Of a stretch of 64,000 bases of DNA, positions 17,103-26,609 are shown one piece after another. Source of the DNA: Lysinibacillus fusiformis (lineage in GTDB: Bacteria; Bacillota; Bacilli; Bacillales_A; Planococcaceae). Position numbers and translations under genes: made by a program. Location: contig NZ_PYWL01000001.1 of assembly GCF_003049525.1 (NCBI RefSeq), positions 620,001 to 684,000 on the forward strand, in the 5' to 3' direction. Below the pieces are notes generated by a model. It did not search any database. It was not told the DNA's origin and worked only from the letters and a program-made list of their open reading frames with translations. Position 1 is the stretch's first letter. Each line of letters opens with the position of its first letter.

Positions 17103-18256
17103 TTTTTCACCTTTTCTAATTCCATGATCACCGAATTGATTACATCCTTTGCATCCTCATTCGACATTTTTGGGAATAATGGTAAGGTAATAATTGCTTC
17201 ATATAATTCTTCTGCTTTAGGCATAGACCCCTTGGCGTACCCCAATTCCTGATAATATGACAAAGTGTGTACTGGAATGTAGTGGACATTCACACCAATA
17301 TTTTGAGCTAATAATGCCTCAAATATTTCTTTCCGAGTTGCGCTGATGTTTTCCAGATTTAATTTAATGATATAAAGGTGCCAACTTGAAAATCCATCTA
17401 ATTGTTGAGTTGGTATAAATAAACATTCATTATTCTTAAACGCTTCATTATATAGTTGGGCAATTTCACGGCGACGTGCTACAAATTTATCTAACTTCCT
17501 GATTTGACTAATGCCTAGAGCAGCTTGAATATCTGTCATTCTATAATTGAATCCTAAAAATTGCATATCATAATACCAAGGACCATCATTTTTCGCAAGA
17601 TTACTTGCCTCTCTTGTTATTCCATGAGAACGAAATTGTAAGAGTTTATTATACAAATCTTCATTATTAGTTGTTATAACGCCACCCTCACCTGTGGTAA
17701 CATGCTTTACTGGATGAAAGCTAAACATTGTCATATCACTAAAGGCACCTATTTTTTCTCCTTTATACTCAGCTCCTAGTGCGTGTGCCGCATCCTCAAT
17801 GACAATTAAGTTATGTTTTTCCGCAATTGCATGTATTTCTGCTAACTGAACAGGCTGACCTGTAAAATGAACAGGTATAATTGCTTTTGTATTAGGTGTA
17901 ATTTTCTTTTCAATTTCCAAAGGATCAATGTTATACGTATCTTCTTTAATATCTGCAAATACAACTGTGCCACCTACATAGCGTACACAATTTGCACTTG
18001 CTGCAAAAGTGATTGGTGTAGTTATAACTTCATCACCTTCACCAATACCTGCAACAAAGCATGCTCCATGTAGCGCTGCCGTCCCATTTGAAAATGCTAC
18101 CGCATATTTAGAGCCAACATATTCTGCCATGCATTCTTCGAATTCTGCAATTGTTGGGCCTGTTGTTAAAAAACTACCTTTTAATACGTTCACAACAGCT
18201 TGTATATCCTCTTCATCTAACCATTGCTGTCCATACGGTAAATATGTATCACGCAT
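17099..18256 (-). CDS. pseC: UDP-4-amino-4,6-dideoxy-N-acetyl-altrosamine transaminase
   Basis: PseC transfers an amino group from glutamate to C4 of the PseB product using pyridoxal phosphate. The 385-residue protein is a DegT/DnrJ/EryC1 aminotransferase: GTAALHGAC in the cofactor-binding part, the PLP contact segment IEDAAHALGAEYKG, and the Schiff-base lysine in FSFHPVKHVTTGEGG. The start at 18256 lies 38 bases after pseB and the stop overlaps pseF. Length and motifs match characterised PseC proteins. It makes the free 4-amino group that PseH, or here perhaps the formyltransferase, then acylates. Confidence 0.92.
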   Translation of the reverse strand: MRDTYLPYGQQWLDEEDIQAVVNVLKGSFLTTGPTIAEFEECMAEYVGSKYAVAFSNGTAALHGACFVAGIGEGDEVITTPITFAASANCVRYVGGTVVFADIKEDTYNIDPLEIEKKITPNTKAIIPVHFTGQPVQLAEIHAIAEKHNLIVIEDAAHALGAEYKGEKIGAFSDMTMFSFHPVKHVTTGEGGVITTNNEDLYNKLLQFRSHGITREASNLAKNDGPWYYDMQFLGFNYRMTDIQAALGISQIRKLDKFVARRREIAQLYNEAFKNNECLFIPTQQLDGFSSWHLYIIKLNLENISATRKEIFEALLAQNIGVNVHYIPVHTLSYYQELGYAKGSMPKAEELYEAIITLPLFPKMSNEDAKDVINSVIMELEKVKK

Positions 18257-18294
18257 TTCTTTTCACTCCCCGAAAGAAAAAATGCAGTCTGTGA

Positions 18295-19281
<987 letters not shown>

Positions 19282-19301
19282 CTATGTATCATATAAATAA
19301 T

Positions 19302-19326
19302 ATATCGGATAATTTTCAAGTATTTC
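19302..19326 (-). promoter_or_regulatory. Sigma-D-like promoter of the pse operon
   Basis: The minus strand has a perfect -10 CCGATAT (19302-19308) preceded by 14 bases and GAAA (19323-19326), close to the sigma-D consensus TAAA-N14-16-CCGATAT. It is the only promoter-like motif seen upstream of pseB and would place sugar synthesis in the late flagellar regulon. Confidence 0.7.
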
Positions 19327-19447
19327 TACATTAGAAAAATAAATATAACATTTAATGCAATATCATTTTCTCTTCTCCTAAATTTTGCTTTAACCTGTAT
19401 TCATATTCTCTACCATTTTCTCAATATCAAGGTAACTAAGATATACG

Positions 19448-19490
19448 AAAAAAACACTATTTAAATTTGAATACAAATTCAAATAGTGTT
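19448..19490 (-). terminator. Terminator after the maf operon
   Basis: A long AT-rich hairpin (AACACTATTT at 19453-19462 with its complement at 19481-19490, plus inner pairing) followed on the minus strand by seven T residues. It lies after the 107-residue gene and before the pse promoter. Confidence 0.85.
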
Positions 19491-19522
19491 TTTAGTCTAA
19501 TTATTAACAATTAATGTTTATT

Positions 19523-19846
19523 TCAGGCTACAATTTCTTCAAAATATGGAAGCACTTCATATTCAAAAATATCAGCTACAAGAACAAAATCTTGCTTTTC
19601 TAGACCTTCATTGATTAGATTTAAATACTCTTCTAATTGATGTTTGTTTAAATTTGTATTGACACCTTGATTCATTAATACCTCTTCCATTTGATTTATC
19701 CACGTTATACCCTCTGAAAAATTCAATATTTCATTTAAAGCTGTTTGAACATTGTCAGATCTTAAACTATCGGCAATATATTGTAACCCTGCTGGAATTT
19801 TAGCTATATATTTGTAATATTCATCCACAATCTCTTTTTTGTCCAT
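19523..19846 (-). CDS. Small protein translationally coupled to maf
   Basis: I do not recognise this 107-residue protein. It is acidic and predicted all-helical (segments IVDEYYKYIAKIPAGLQYIADSL, ALNEILNFSEGITWINQMEEVL, HQLEEYLNLINEGLEKQDF), with no signal peptide, cysteines or membrane segment. Its ATG begins one base after the maf stop codon, and its ribosome binding site GGAGG is formed by the last codons of maf. Its translation is therefore coupled to maf, and it ends at a terminator, so the two genes form an operon. The arrangement suggests a partner or chaperone of the glycosyltransferase or of flagellin, but this is only inference. Confidence 0.8.
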   Translation of the reverse strand: MDKKEIVDEYYKYIAKIPAGLQYIADSLRSDNVQTALNEILNFSEGITWINQMEEVLMNQGVNTNLNKHQLEEYLNLINEGLEKQDFVLVADIFEYEVLPYFEEIVA

Positions 19847-19847
19847 T

Positions 19848-21533
19848 TTAACAACCTCCGAATTCTTCTAATCCTACTCTTGTATATTTTAAAGATTTTT
19901 CTGTTGCCTCTAGAATATTTTCATAAAGATACATATTTTGTCTATGAATCTGTTTAAATTTTTCTTGTCTCTCTAATTGTTTATTATCTATAGTCATTCT
20001 CATCACATCCATAGTAATTGGGTCAATGATTCTTTCCATAATTACTTGTGGGTAATACTCTTTCAATTTAGAATCAATTTTATCTAGTTTTTTTAATGTA
20101 CTAGCCGAAAATACAGTTTTATTTCTTTCTTCTTTCAATAGATAAATCGCTTCTACTAGTAATTTTTTTACTTTTAAATAGACTTCTATTTCCTTACTCA
20201 TAAATTCATTAAAAATAGAATCGTTATTATTTATTTGATTTTGAACTTCTAACTTCGTTACGTTTTTTGTATCATCAATATAAGTTTCACAAAATGCTTC
20301 AAAATCTAATTGTGGCATACCCTTAATCTTTACACCACCTTCTGTACAATTAAAGATTGTATGCTGATTTTGCAACATTACATATAATCTCTCTATACTT
20401 TTTCTCATACTATTAAATTGATGATTCGTTTTTACAGGTTCTCCGTAATATCCTTCTACTTCAAAAGCCATATCTTTCTTGAAAAACTCATCAGTTAACT
20501 CACTATAATGATTATTATTTTCTGCATGGGATTTATTGTTCGTATAGGCTAAATCTTGTCCAATGATTGCGATTGGTCCTATACTAATTTTACTTGCTAT
20601 TTCTAATGCAGTTATCGCAACTGTACCACCAGTTGATAGCATTGGTAAATCCTTACCTAGTCCTTCTTTAATACGTTTTTGGATACTATCTTCTCCATAA
20701 AAACAAAAGCTATAGCGGTTTCCTTTAAAATCTCGTTCTATTTTCCATGCATTTCCTAACCCATAAATCAAATCGAAATCATTATTTTTAATGTTTTTAA
20801 AGTGAAAATAATTACTTTCTCCTCCATCCATTGTTACTACATAGTCAGGAGTAATTTCCGCTGCCAGTAAAGAGTTTATTGTGGATCCTGCACTAATTAT
20901 TAAACATTTGTCTTTTATTTTTTTTAACAATGGTAACTGTTTCGTTAATGAAGGTCCTCCTGAAGCTAAAATTACTGGGCAATCATATTTATTGTAAAGT
21001 TCCTTTAAACTTTGATCTTTATGAACATAATATAAATTCATAATGTAATTTTCCTGCCATAGATCACCGAAAAATCTTATTGTATTTTCATTTACAATAT
21101 CTTCAATTTGTATATGACGAATAAAATCTAGAAATTCTTTATATTCCTTATCAAAAATTTTGTCGTAATTAGGGGAGAGCAGGATATTGACTTTACGATC
21201 AAAATCAGCTACATAATCTTCAGAACGCATATAAAAGTCCTGTAAATCAGAAAAAACGCCTTCAATTTTATCTTTACCCTCAATATTTAAACGACTAAAT
21301 AAAGGATCATACACTAAAATATCAGTGTTTCCATACTTTTTTGCAATAGCATTAGCAATGTATCCTAGCCCATACCCAAACAGTATATTTAAATATCCTT
21401 CTTTATAGTTCTTATCTATGTATTTATCAGCTTCTGCTTCTGGATTATAATTGCTATGTAAAAAATACCCATTTACTTTTGCATTTTGCTTATCGTTCTT
21501 TGTTTGTAAATATATTATATCTAAATCTTCCAT
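19848..21533 (-). CDS. Motility-associated (Maf-type) flagellin glycosyltransferase
   Basis: Maf proteins transfer pseudaminic acid or related nonulosonic acids to serine and threonine residues of flagellin before export. The 561-residue protein has the DUF115/MptE-like central domain (about residues 170-400): VILASGGPSLTKQL, IISAGSTINSLLAAEITPDYVVTMDG and AIIGQDLAYTNNKSHAE. Helical regions lie on both sides. It sits between the pse operon that makes the likely donor sugar and hag, the likely acceptor. A near-perfect sigma-D promoter lies about 100 bases upstream. Donor specificity is inferred from neighbours. Confidence 0.88.
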   Translation of the reverse strand: MEDLDIIYLQTKNDKQNAKVNGYFLHSNYNPEAEADKYIDKNYKEGYLNILFGYGLGYIANAIAKKYGNTDILVYDPLFSRLNIEGKDKIEGVFSDLQDFYMRSEDYVADFDRKVNILLSPNYDKIFDKEYKEFLDFIRHIQIEDIVNENTIRFFGDLWQENYIMNLYYVHKDQSLKELYNKYDCPVILASGGPSLTKQLPLLKKIKDKCLIISAGSTINSLLAAEITPDYVVTMDGGESNYFHFKNIKNNDFDLIYGLGNAWKIERDFKGNRYSFCFYGEDSIQKRIKEGLGKDLPMLSTGGTVAITALEIASKISIGPIAIIGQDLAYTNNKSHAENNNHYSELTDEFFKKDMAFEVEGYYGEPVKTNHQFNSMRKSIERLYVMLQNQHTIFNCTEGGVKIKGMPQLDFEAFCETYIDDTKNVTKLEVQNQINNNDSIFNEFMSKEIEVYLKVKKLLVEAIYLLKEERNKTVFSASTLKKLDKIDSKLKEYYPQVIMERIIDPITMDVMRMTIDNKQLERQEKFKQIHRQNMYLYENILEATEKSLKYTRVGLEEFGGC

Positions 21534-21630
21534 AAAGTCGTCTCCTTGGTTAACCTTAGTGATGCTCTCTTTTAAAAAAGGGTCTTAAATTCATATTTGT
21601 TTTACAGAAAAGTGTCTTACTTCTTTGATT

Positions 21631-21655
21631 ATATCGGTTAAAAAAAGGATTTTTA
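21631..21655 (-). promoter_or_regulatory. Sigma-D promoter of maf
   Basis: The minus strand has TAAA (21652-21655), 14 bases, and CCGATAT (21631-21637), an exact match to both halves of the sigma-D consensus with an allowed spacer. It lies between the hag terminator and maf. Confidence 0.8.
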
Positions 21656-21664
21656 AATTTTTTA

Positions 21665-21700
21665 TTAAAAAAAGCTTGAACGAAATTTCGTTCAAGCTTT
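21665..21700 (-). terminator. Terminator of hag
   Basis: A perfect 30-base palindrome (21671-21700) followed on the minus strand by seven T residues, 27 bases after the flagellin stop. This is a strong intrinsic terminator for a highly expressed gene. Confidence 0.93.
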
Positions 21701-21727
21701 TAATATTTTATGATAAATATTAGTCAA

Positions 21728-22537
21728 TTATTGTAGTAATTGAAGTACACCTTGTGGTTGTTGATTAGCTTGCGCTAACATAGATTGAGCAGCTTGCATT
21801 AAGATATTGTTCTTAGTGAAGCCCATCATTTCTTTAGCCATGTCTGTGTCACGGATACGTGATTCAGCAGCTGTTAAGTTTTCAGATGTAGCACCTAAGT
21901 TGTTGATAGTGTGCTCTAGACGGTTTTGAACAGCACCTAAATCAGAACGTTGAGAAGATACTAATTCTAAAGCGTCATTGAAGTTTTTAATTGCTTTGTC
22001 AGCAGCAGTTTGAGAATCAATTTTACCAGTGATTTTTAAACCAGATGTTGACATTGTAGTTATTTTTAATGTAATAGATTGGCCATCATTAGCACCGATA
22101 TGGAATTTCTTACCAGAGAATGTACCATCTAATAATTTTTGAGTATTGAACTCTGTGTTTTTAGCGATACGATCGATTTCTGATTTTAATGCTGTAACTT
22201 CCTTGTTAAGTGCTCCACGGTCTGCAGTTACGTTTGTATCGTTTGCAGATTGTACTGCTAATTCACGCATACGTTGTAGGATTGCGTGAGTTTCGTTAAG
22301 AGCACCCTCAGCAGTTTGGATTAAAGAGATAGAGTCTTGAGCGTTTTTAGTAGCCATATCAAGACCACGGATTTGTCCACGCATTTTTTCAGAGATTGCT
22401 AAACCAGCAGCGTCATCGCCAGCACGGTTTACTTTGTAACCAGAAGATAATTTCTCAAGGTTTTTAGAAGCTTGAGTGTTGTTGAAAGTAAGGTTACGGT
22501 GTGTGTTTAAAGCTGAAATGTTGTGTTGAATTCTCAT
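21728..22537 (-). CDS. hag: Flagellin
   Basis: Flagellin is the filament subunit. This is a compact 269-residue form with conserved D0/D1 ends (MRIQHNISALNTHRNLTFNN; QAAQSMLAQANQQPQGVLQLLQ) and a short variable middle (about residues 145-195), so the filament has little or no D2/D3 outer domain. The middle region is rich in serine and threonine (TMSTSGLKITGKIDSQ), plausible sites for Maf glycosylation. It has a sigma-D promoter, a leader with a CsrA-type hairpin, a strong GGAGG site and a strong terminator. It is the only flagellin gene in the window. Confidence 0.97.
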   Translation of the reverse strand: MRIQHNISALNTHRNLTFNNTQASKNLEKLSSGYKVNRAGDDAAGLAISEKMRGQIRGLDMATKNAQDSISLIQTAEGALNETHAILQRMRELAVQSANDTNVTADRGALNKEVTALKSEIDRIAKNTEFNTQKLLDGTFSGKKFHIGANDGQSITLKITTMSTSGLKITGKIDSQTAADKAIKNFNDALELVSSQRSDLGAVQNRLEHTINNLGATSENLTAAESRIRDTDMAKEMMGFTKNNILMQAAQSMLAQANQQPQGVLQLLQ

Positions 22538-22545
22538 TTGGAATT

Positions 22546-22588
22546 CCTCCTTGAATGTTTGTTTTGTTATTCCACATCCGTGTGGAAT
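22546..22588 (-). promoter_or_regulatory. CsrA-binding hairpin and SD in the hag leader
   Basis: In the hag leader the minus strand has a hairpin (22569-22588: ATTCCACA, loop CGGA, TGTGGAAT) that presents GGA within ACACGGATGT, close to the CsrA consensus RUACARGGAUGU. A second GGA site lies in the Shine-Dalgarno AAGGAGG (22546-22552). In B. subtilis two sites with this layout allow CsrA to block hag translation until FliW removes it. fliW and csrA are encoded directly upstream here. Confidence 0.8.
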
Positions 22589-22634
22589 TTAGGAATAGGT
22601 AGTATGTATATACTTCCTGCCCCTTACAAACTAT

Positions 22635-22660
22635 ATATCGTAATTAGTTGGAAATGTTTA
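22635..22660 (-). promoter_or_regulatory. Sigma-D promoter of hag
   Basis: The minus strand has TAAA (22657-22660), 15 bases, then ACGATAT (22635-22641), one mismatch to the CCGATAT consensus. It lies about 98 bases upstream of the hag ATG, which leaves room for the regulated leader. Confidence 0.85.
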
Positions 22661-22719
22661 ATAGTTTTTTAGAAATTTTTTTTATTTTTTATGTAATAGT
22701 TTTAAACAACCTATATCTC

Positions 22720-22938
22720 TTATTTTTTCTTCAATTGCGCTAAAAAGTTTGTTGTGGAAGAAAGAGCTTCTTTATTTTGAGCTTGTATTGCTTGAAAAAC
22801 TTCCGACCGATGTACTTTTACCGTTTTTGGGGCAACAATACCTAGCTTAATTTGCTCGCCTTCTACGGCTAAAATCTTTATTTCAATTTGATCACCAATC
22901 ATGATCGACTCATCTTTTTTTCGTGAAAGGACTAGCAT
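22720..22938 (-). CDS. csrA: RNA-binding translational regulator CsrA
   Basis: CsrA binds GGA motifs in RNA hairpins and, in Bacillus, represses flagellin translation. The 72-residue protein shows the family sequence [44 protein letters not shown]; the RNA-contact residues at L4/R6 and the VHR motif near residue 43 are present. Its ATG overlaps the fliW stop by one base, so the two are translationally coupled. The expected target, a GGA hairpin in the hag leader, lies about 130 bases downstream. Confidence 0.97.
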   Translation of the reverse strand: MLVLSRKKDESIMIGDQIEIKILAVEGEQIKLGIVAPKTVKVHRSEVFQAIQAQNKEALSSTTNFLAQLKKK

Positions 22939-23381
22939 TATTTTGCACTTCCTTCCAATGACTGCATTGGGTAACGTAATGGATAGGATTTGCTATCCTG
23001 AAGGACAATTTGTTTACCGCATTTTTTTTTCATATTAATAATTAAAGGTGCAAGTAAATTAATAGTTGAATCTTGGAATGTACCCTTCATTGTTACTATA
23101 GAGTATGTTAACACATCCTCTTCCTTCTCTAGGTGTAGCTGCTCAAAATCCTCTTCACTTATATCAAAGCTATAATCTTTTTTGAAAGCGAAAGGGTATG
23201 CAACAACAAAACCAATTTCAGGCCGCTCAACTGATTGTAATATTGCTAACGGAAGGTCTGCATCAATTGGTAGCAATATAAATTTCCGCTCCTCCTCTAA
23301 TCCTAGTAAGCCATGTTCAAATGTTAGGATATCCTGTTCAATAATTTCAACTTCTCCTAAAAATTTAGTAGCAATTTTCAT
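22938..23381 (-). CDS. fliW: Flagellar assembly factor FliW
   Basis: FliW is a small beta-barrel protein that binds either free flagellin or CsrA; when flagellin is exported, FliW is released, sequesters CsrA and allows hag translation. The 147-residue protein has the typical start [21 protein letters not shown] and the [17 protein letters not shown] and [13 protein letters not shown] segments. It overlaps csrA by one base and follows the yviE-like gene by 14 bases, so it belongs to the flgM-to-csrA transcription unit. Confidence 0.95.
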   Translation of the reverse strand: MKIATKFLGEVEIIEQDILTFEHGLLGLEEERKFILLPIDADLPLAILQSVERPEIGFVVAYPFAFKKDYSFDISEEDFEQLHLEKEEDVLTYSIVTMKGTFQDSTINLLAPLIINMKKKCGKQIVLQDSKSYPLRYPMQSLEGSAK

Positions 23382-23395
23382 TTATAAACTCTCCT

Positions 23396-23959
23396 TTAAA
23401 TGATGACATTGATGTCAACATCTGGTCTTTGTATCATTGTACCAGTTACTTTTCCTGGTGTGTATTCATGTATAGGTTTGTTCACTTTGGCGTCAATTAC
23501 TGGTTCTCTTCGTTGAATATTGATATCCGTTGTACCTGGAGTGAAATTAATTTTGACTGATCCTACGGATGGTACAAATTTGACATTAAATTGTACACGA
23601 TGTGGACCGTGGTTTTGTTTAGCTATATTTTGAACTATTGCACGCCCTTGATCTTTTCCTGCATTTTCCATTATTTGACGTCCCTCTTGTGCTCTGCGTG
23701 CCATTCCTTTTATTGCCTCTTGTTTTCCTTTTTCTGCGTAATTTGCACTTGATTCTAAGGGACCGATCATTCCTATGTCTCTTCTTGCCTGTGAGGAGTC
23801 AATCTTCAAAACACTTCTCGTTGTATTTATATCTAAAATAGCGGCTGGCTGTTCAATATGCTGTGTCGCTTTTGGTTGTTCAATATGCTGCTGAGGTTTA
23901 CCAATATGAAGATCAATTTTGGCATCGATTGTACGAATTTGTATTTGTGGTATCCTCAC
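23396..23959 (-). CDS. YviE-like flagellar-locus protein (DUF6470)
   Basis: A 187-residue protein of unknown function that occupies the position of B. subtilis yviE between flgL and fliW. It begins MRIPQIQIRTIDAKIDLHIGKPQQ and has a short near-repeat (IEQPKATQHIEQPA), an alanine- and lysine-rich helical middle (about 70-110) and a beta-rich C-terminal part (HRVQFNVKFVPSVGSVKINF). There is no signal peptide or membrane segment. It is conserved in flagellar operons of Bacillales, which suggests an accessory role in assembly, but I know of no defined activity. Confidence 0.8.
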   Translation of the reverse strand: MRIPQIQIRTIDAKIDLHIGKPQQHIEQPKATQHIEQPAAILDINTTRSVLKIDSSQARRDIGMIGPLESSANYAEKGKQEAIKGMARRAQEGRQIMENAGKDQGRAIVQNIAKQNHGPHRVQFNVKFVPSVGSVKINFTPGTTDINIQRREPVIDAKVNKPIHEYTPGKVTGTMIQRPDVDINVII

Positions 23960-24019
23960 AATACTAGCTCTCCTTTCAAGAAAAGCGTTTGAACAAAGTG
24001 TCCAAACGCCTAAATGATA

Positions 24020-24922
24020 TTAACGGATAAAATCCACTAATGTTTGCTGAATTATTTTAGAACCTACTGAAAGTGCAGCCTGATGAATAGATTCATGTGT
24101 CACCATTTCAGTAATGGCCTTTGCATAGTCAACAGACTCATTATCTCTCAATTGTTTTGTTACGTTAACCTCACGTACACCCAAACGATTTTCCATCATT
24201 TCTACACGATTTTGCCGTGCCCCGATGTCTGCCTGTGCTTCTAAAACTTTATTATGCATGGTTGTAATATCATCATTTGTAGTCGATGAAGATACTCCAC
24301 CTAGCATGCTAGCAATTTCTTCACCTGTTTTTGTTGGATCGCCTAATAAATCCGAAATTTTCCCCATCATATCATCTATATTATTAAATAGATCTTTCCC
24401 TGGGGTATTCACAGAAAGCTGGATACCATCATATATTTCTACTTTTACACTCTCTTGATTAGTATTTGGGTTTATGGCACCTCCTATAAACAAAGGCTCG
24501 TTTGTTCTAGTTCCACTAAATATGTAACTACCACCTATATTCGTATTCCCTACATCCTGTAATTGTTGGCGAATTTGGTCAATTTCTTTTTTTATTTTGT
24601 CTCGATCCTCAGATGTATTTGAATCAGTGGCCGCTTGAATAACAAGTTCGCGAACTCGCTTCATCTGCTCACCAACCTGATTTAGAGATTCATCTGTCGA
24701 ATCTAACCAGCTTCCTGCTGTAATCATATTACGAGTATATTGTTCTACTTTAGCTAAATCACGGCGATAGCCCATACCTTTTACTGCAATAACTGGATCA
24801 TCGGATGGACGAGTGATCTTTGAACCAGAATTGATTTGATCTTGGAGCTTAGACATTTTACCATAGCTGTTATTTAAATTGCGTAGCATGTTACTTGATA
24901 GCATAGATTGTGTTACACGCAT
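24020..24922 (-). CDS. flgL: Flagellar hook-filament junction protein FlgL (HAP3)
   Basis: FlgL with FlgK joins the hook to the filament. The 300-residue protein has flagellin-like ends: MRVTQSMLSSNMLRNLNNSYGKMSKLQDQINSGSKITRPSDDP at the N terminus and a helical C terminus ending QTLVDFIR. The ATG at 24922 was chosen because GAAGGAGG lies 11 bases upstream and it matches other FlgL starts; an upstream in-frame ATG at 24967 has no ribosome binding site. A triple TTACTAA repeat lies in the gap before it. It follows flgK in the flgM operon. Confidence 0.95.
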   Translation of the reverse strand: MRVTQSMLSSNMLRNLNNSYGKMSKLQDQINSGSKITRPSDDPVIAVKGMGYRRDLAKVEQYTRNMITAGSWLDSTDESLNQVGEQMKRVRELVIQAATDSNTSEDRDKIKKEIDQIRQQLQDVGNTNIGGSYIFSGTRTNEPLFIGGAINPNTNQESVKVEIYDGIQLSVNTPGKDLFNNIDDMMGKISDLLGDPTKTGEEIASMLGGVSSSTTNDDITTMHNKVLEAQADIGARQNRVEMMENRLGVREVNVTKQLRDNESVDYAKAITEMVTHESIHQAALSVGSKIIQQTLVDFIR

Positions 24923-25000
24923 GTTGTAAAAAACCTCCTTCTTGTCAGTTGGAGAAGTTGTCTCCATTAATTACTAATTACTAATTACTCTTTTCTATCG

Positions 25001-26593
25001 TTATAAACCTACTCGGCCCATACCGTTAATAATTTTATCCAATGTTTCATCGACAACTGTAATCATACGTGCATTTGCATTATATGCTTGTTGAAAAGTA
25101 ATCATATTTGTCATTTCTTCATCTAAAGAAACAGCACTTACAGAATCACGGCTTTTGAACACCATTTGAAGTTGGGATTCAGACGAGGCCGCTAAACGTA
25201 ATGCTTCTTCACCATCTACACCAACTTTACCGACAATTGCTTGGTAGAATGATTGTAAGCTTGCATTATCTATATCTGCATATAATTTATGCTGCATATT
25301 GGCAAGTTCGTAAGCATTTTTACCATTTCCTTCTTCTGTCGGGTTAGACGATGCTGCTAAAAGATTAGGATTTTTTTTGATATCCTCATTAACCTTAATT
25401 CCACCAGCACCAGTTCCTTCAAAGAAAACGCCACCTGGCTTCGAAGCATTGATGATGTTTCCATTCGCATCTTTTTCTTCAAGGGTATATCCTTTTGCAT
25501 GCTGCGCATTGAATTCTTTGATGAATGCATTAGCCAGTTGATCTAATTTTTGTAAAGTTTCCGTGTAATATCCTTTAATATCGCCGCCTGCACTTTGATA
25601 ACCAAACGAATTAATGAGTGAAAGTAATTTCCCTTTTGATGCTTCAAAGTCTTGCTGTTTAATGGCTGTTTGTGTACTAGTGACAGCACCAGCTTCGTGT
25701 GCATCTAAAGATTCCAATCCTGTTAATTGTAATTCAGAGAAAGAATTTGTAATATCATCGCCTGTCACCTTCGTGCCATTAGTACCCATTGCTGTGAACT
25801 GAGCGAAATCTTTACCGTTTACTAAATCTCTGACAACACCATCTGCGCCTTTAAATGTAATTTTTAAGCTGCCCTCTGCAACCTCTGATGCTAAACCACC
25901 AGAAGGAATACGTTCAATTGATACCGGGATATATTCATTTAATTTATCGACTAACGTATCACGAACATCATATAAATCATTTGGTACATGTCCACTAGGT
26001 TCAACCTCTTGAATCTGTTTATTAACAGCAGCAATCTGCTTTAGGATGGTATTAATTTGAGTTGTTGAAACATTAAGTTCATTCCCAAGATTGCCCTGAA
26101 TCATTTTTAATTGTTTATCAAGGTAATTAAAGGATTCAGCTAAGTGCTCCGCACGACTAATGGCTACTTGACGTGAAGCACCATCTGCAGGCTTTGTCGC
26201 AATATCTTGAAGACCCTTCCAGAACTGTTCGAAAGCTTTATCTAAACCAAATTCTGAAGGTTCATTCATAACATCCTCCATTTGGGCAATAGCATTTGTT
26301 CTAGATTCCCAATAACCTAACTTATTCGTCTCTTGACGATATTGGCGGTCAATAAATTCACTGCGAATACGTTGAATTGAACTTGCTTCTACCCCAGTAC
26401 CAAGATGTCCCGGGTAAGTTGGTTGGTTTAATCCAGCAGTTGGAAAACCAGGTGTTGCCTGCATGTTTACTCGTTGGCGTGAATAGCCTAATGTGTTGGC
26501 GTTGGAAATATTATGTCCTGTTGTGTATAAAGCTGTTTGTTGTACGAAGAGGCCACGTTTACTTGCTTCTAGCCCCATAAATGTTGAGCGCAT
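25001..26593 (-). CDS. flgK: Flagellar hook-associated protein FlgK (HAP1)
   Basis: FlgK is the first junction protein between hook and filament. The 530-residue protein shows the conserved start GLEASKRGLFVQQTALYTTGHNISNANTLGYSRQRV with the rod/hook-type N-terminal motif, a central variable region, and the C-terminal DEEMTNMITFQQAYNANARMITVVDETLDKIING helix. It lies 16 bases after flgN, its likely export chaperone. Length is close to the B. subtilis protein (507). Confidence 0.96.
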   Translation of the reverse strand: MRSTFMGLEASKRGLFVQQTALYTTGHNISNANTLGYSRQRVNMQATPGFPTAGLNQPTYPGHLGTGVEASSIQRIRSEFIDRQYRQETNKLGYWESRTNAIAQMEDVMNEPSEFGLDKAFEQFWKGLQDIATKPADGASRQVAISRAEHLAESFNYLDKQLKMIQGNLGNELNVSTTQINTILKQIAAVNKQIQEVEPSGHVPNDLYDVRDTLVDKLNEYIPVSIERIPSGGLASEVAEGSLKITFKGADGVVRDLVNGKDFAQFTAMGTNGTKVTGDDITNSFSELQLTGLESLDAHEAGAVTSTQTAIKQQDFEASKGKLLSLINSFGYQSAGGDIKGYYTETLQKLDQLANAFIKEFNAQHAKGYTLEEKDANGNIINASKPGGVFFEGTGAGGIKVNEDIKKNPNLLAASSNPTEEGNGKNAYELANMQHKLYADIDNASLQSFYQAIVGKVGVDGEEALRLAASSESQLQMVFKSRDSVSAVSLDEEMTNMITFQQAYNANARMITVVDETLDKIINGMGRVGL

Positions 26594-26609
26594 GTTTCTT
26601 CCTCCCTTG

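Noticed and set aside
24923..24967. Upstream in-frame ATG extending flgL by 15 residues
   Set aside because: The extension contains the ribosome binding site GAAGGAGG for the internal ATG, and the extra residues do not match FlgL starts.
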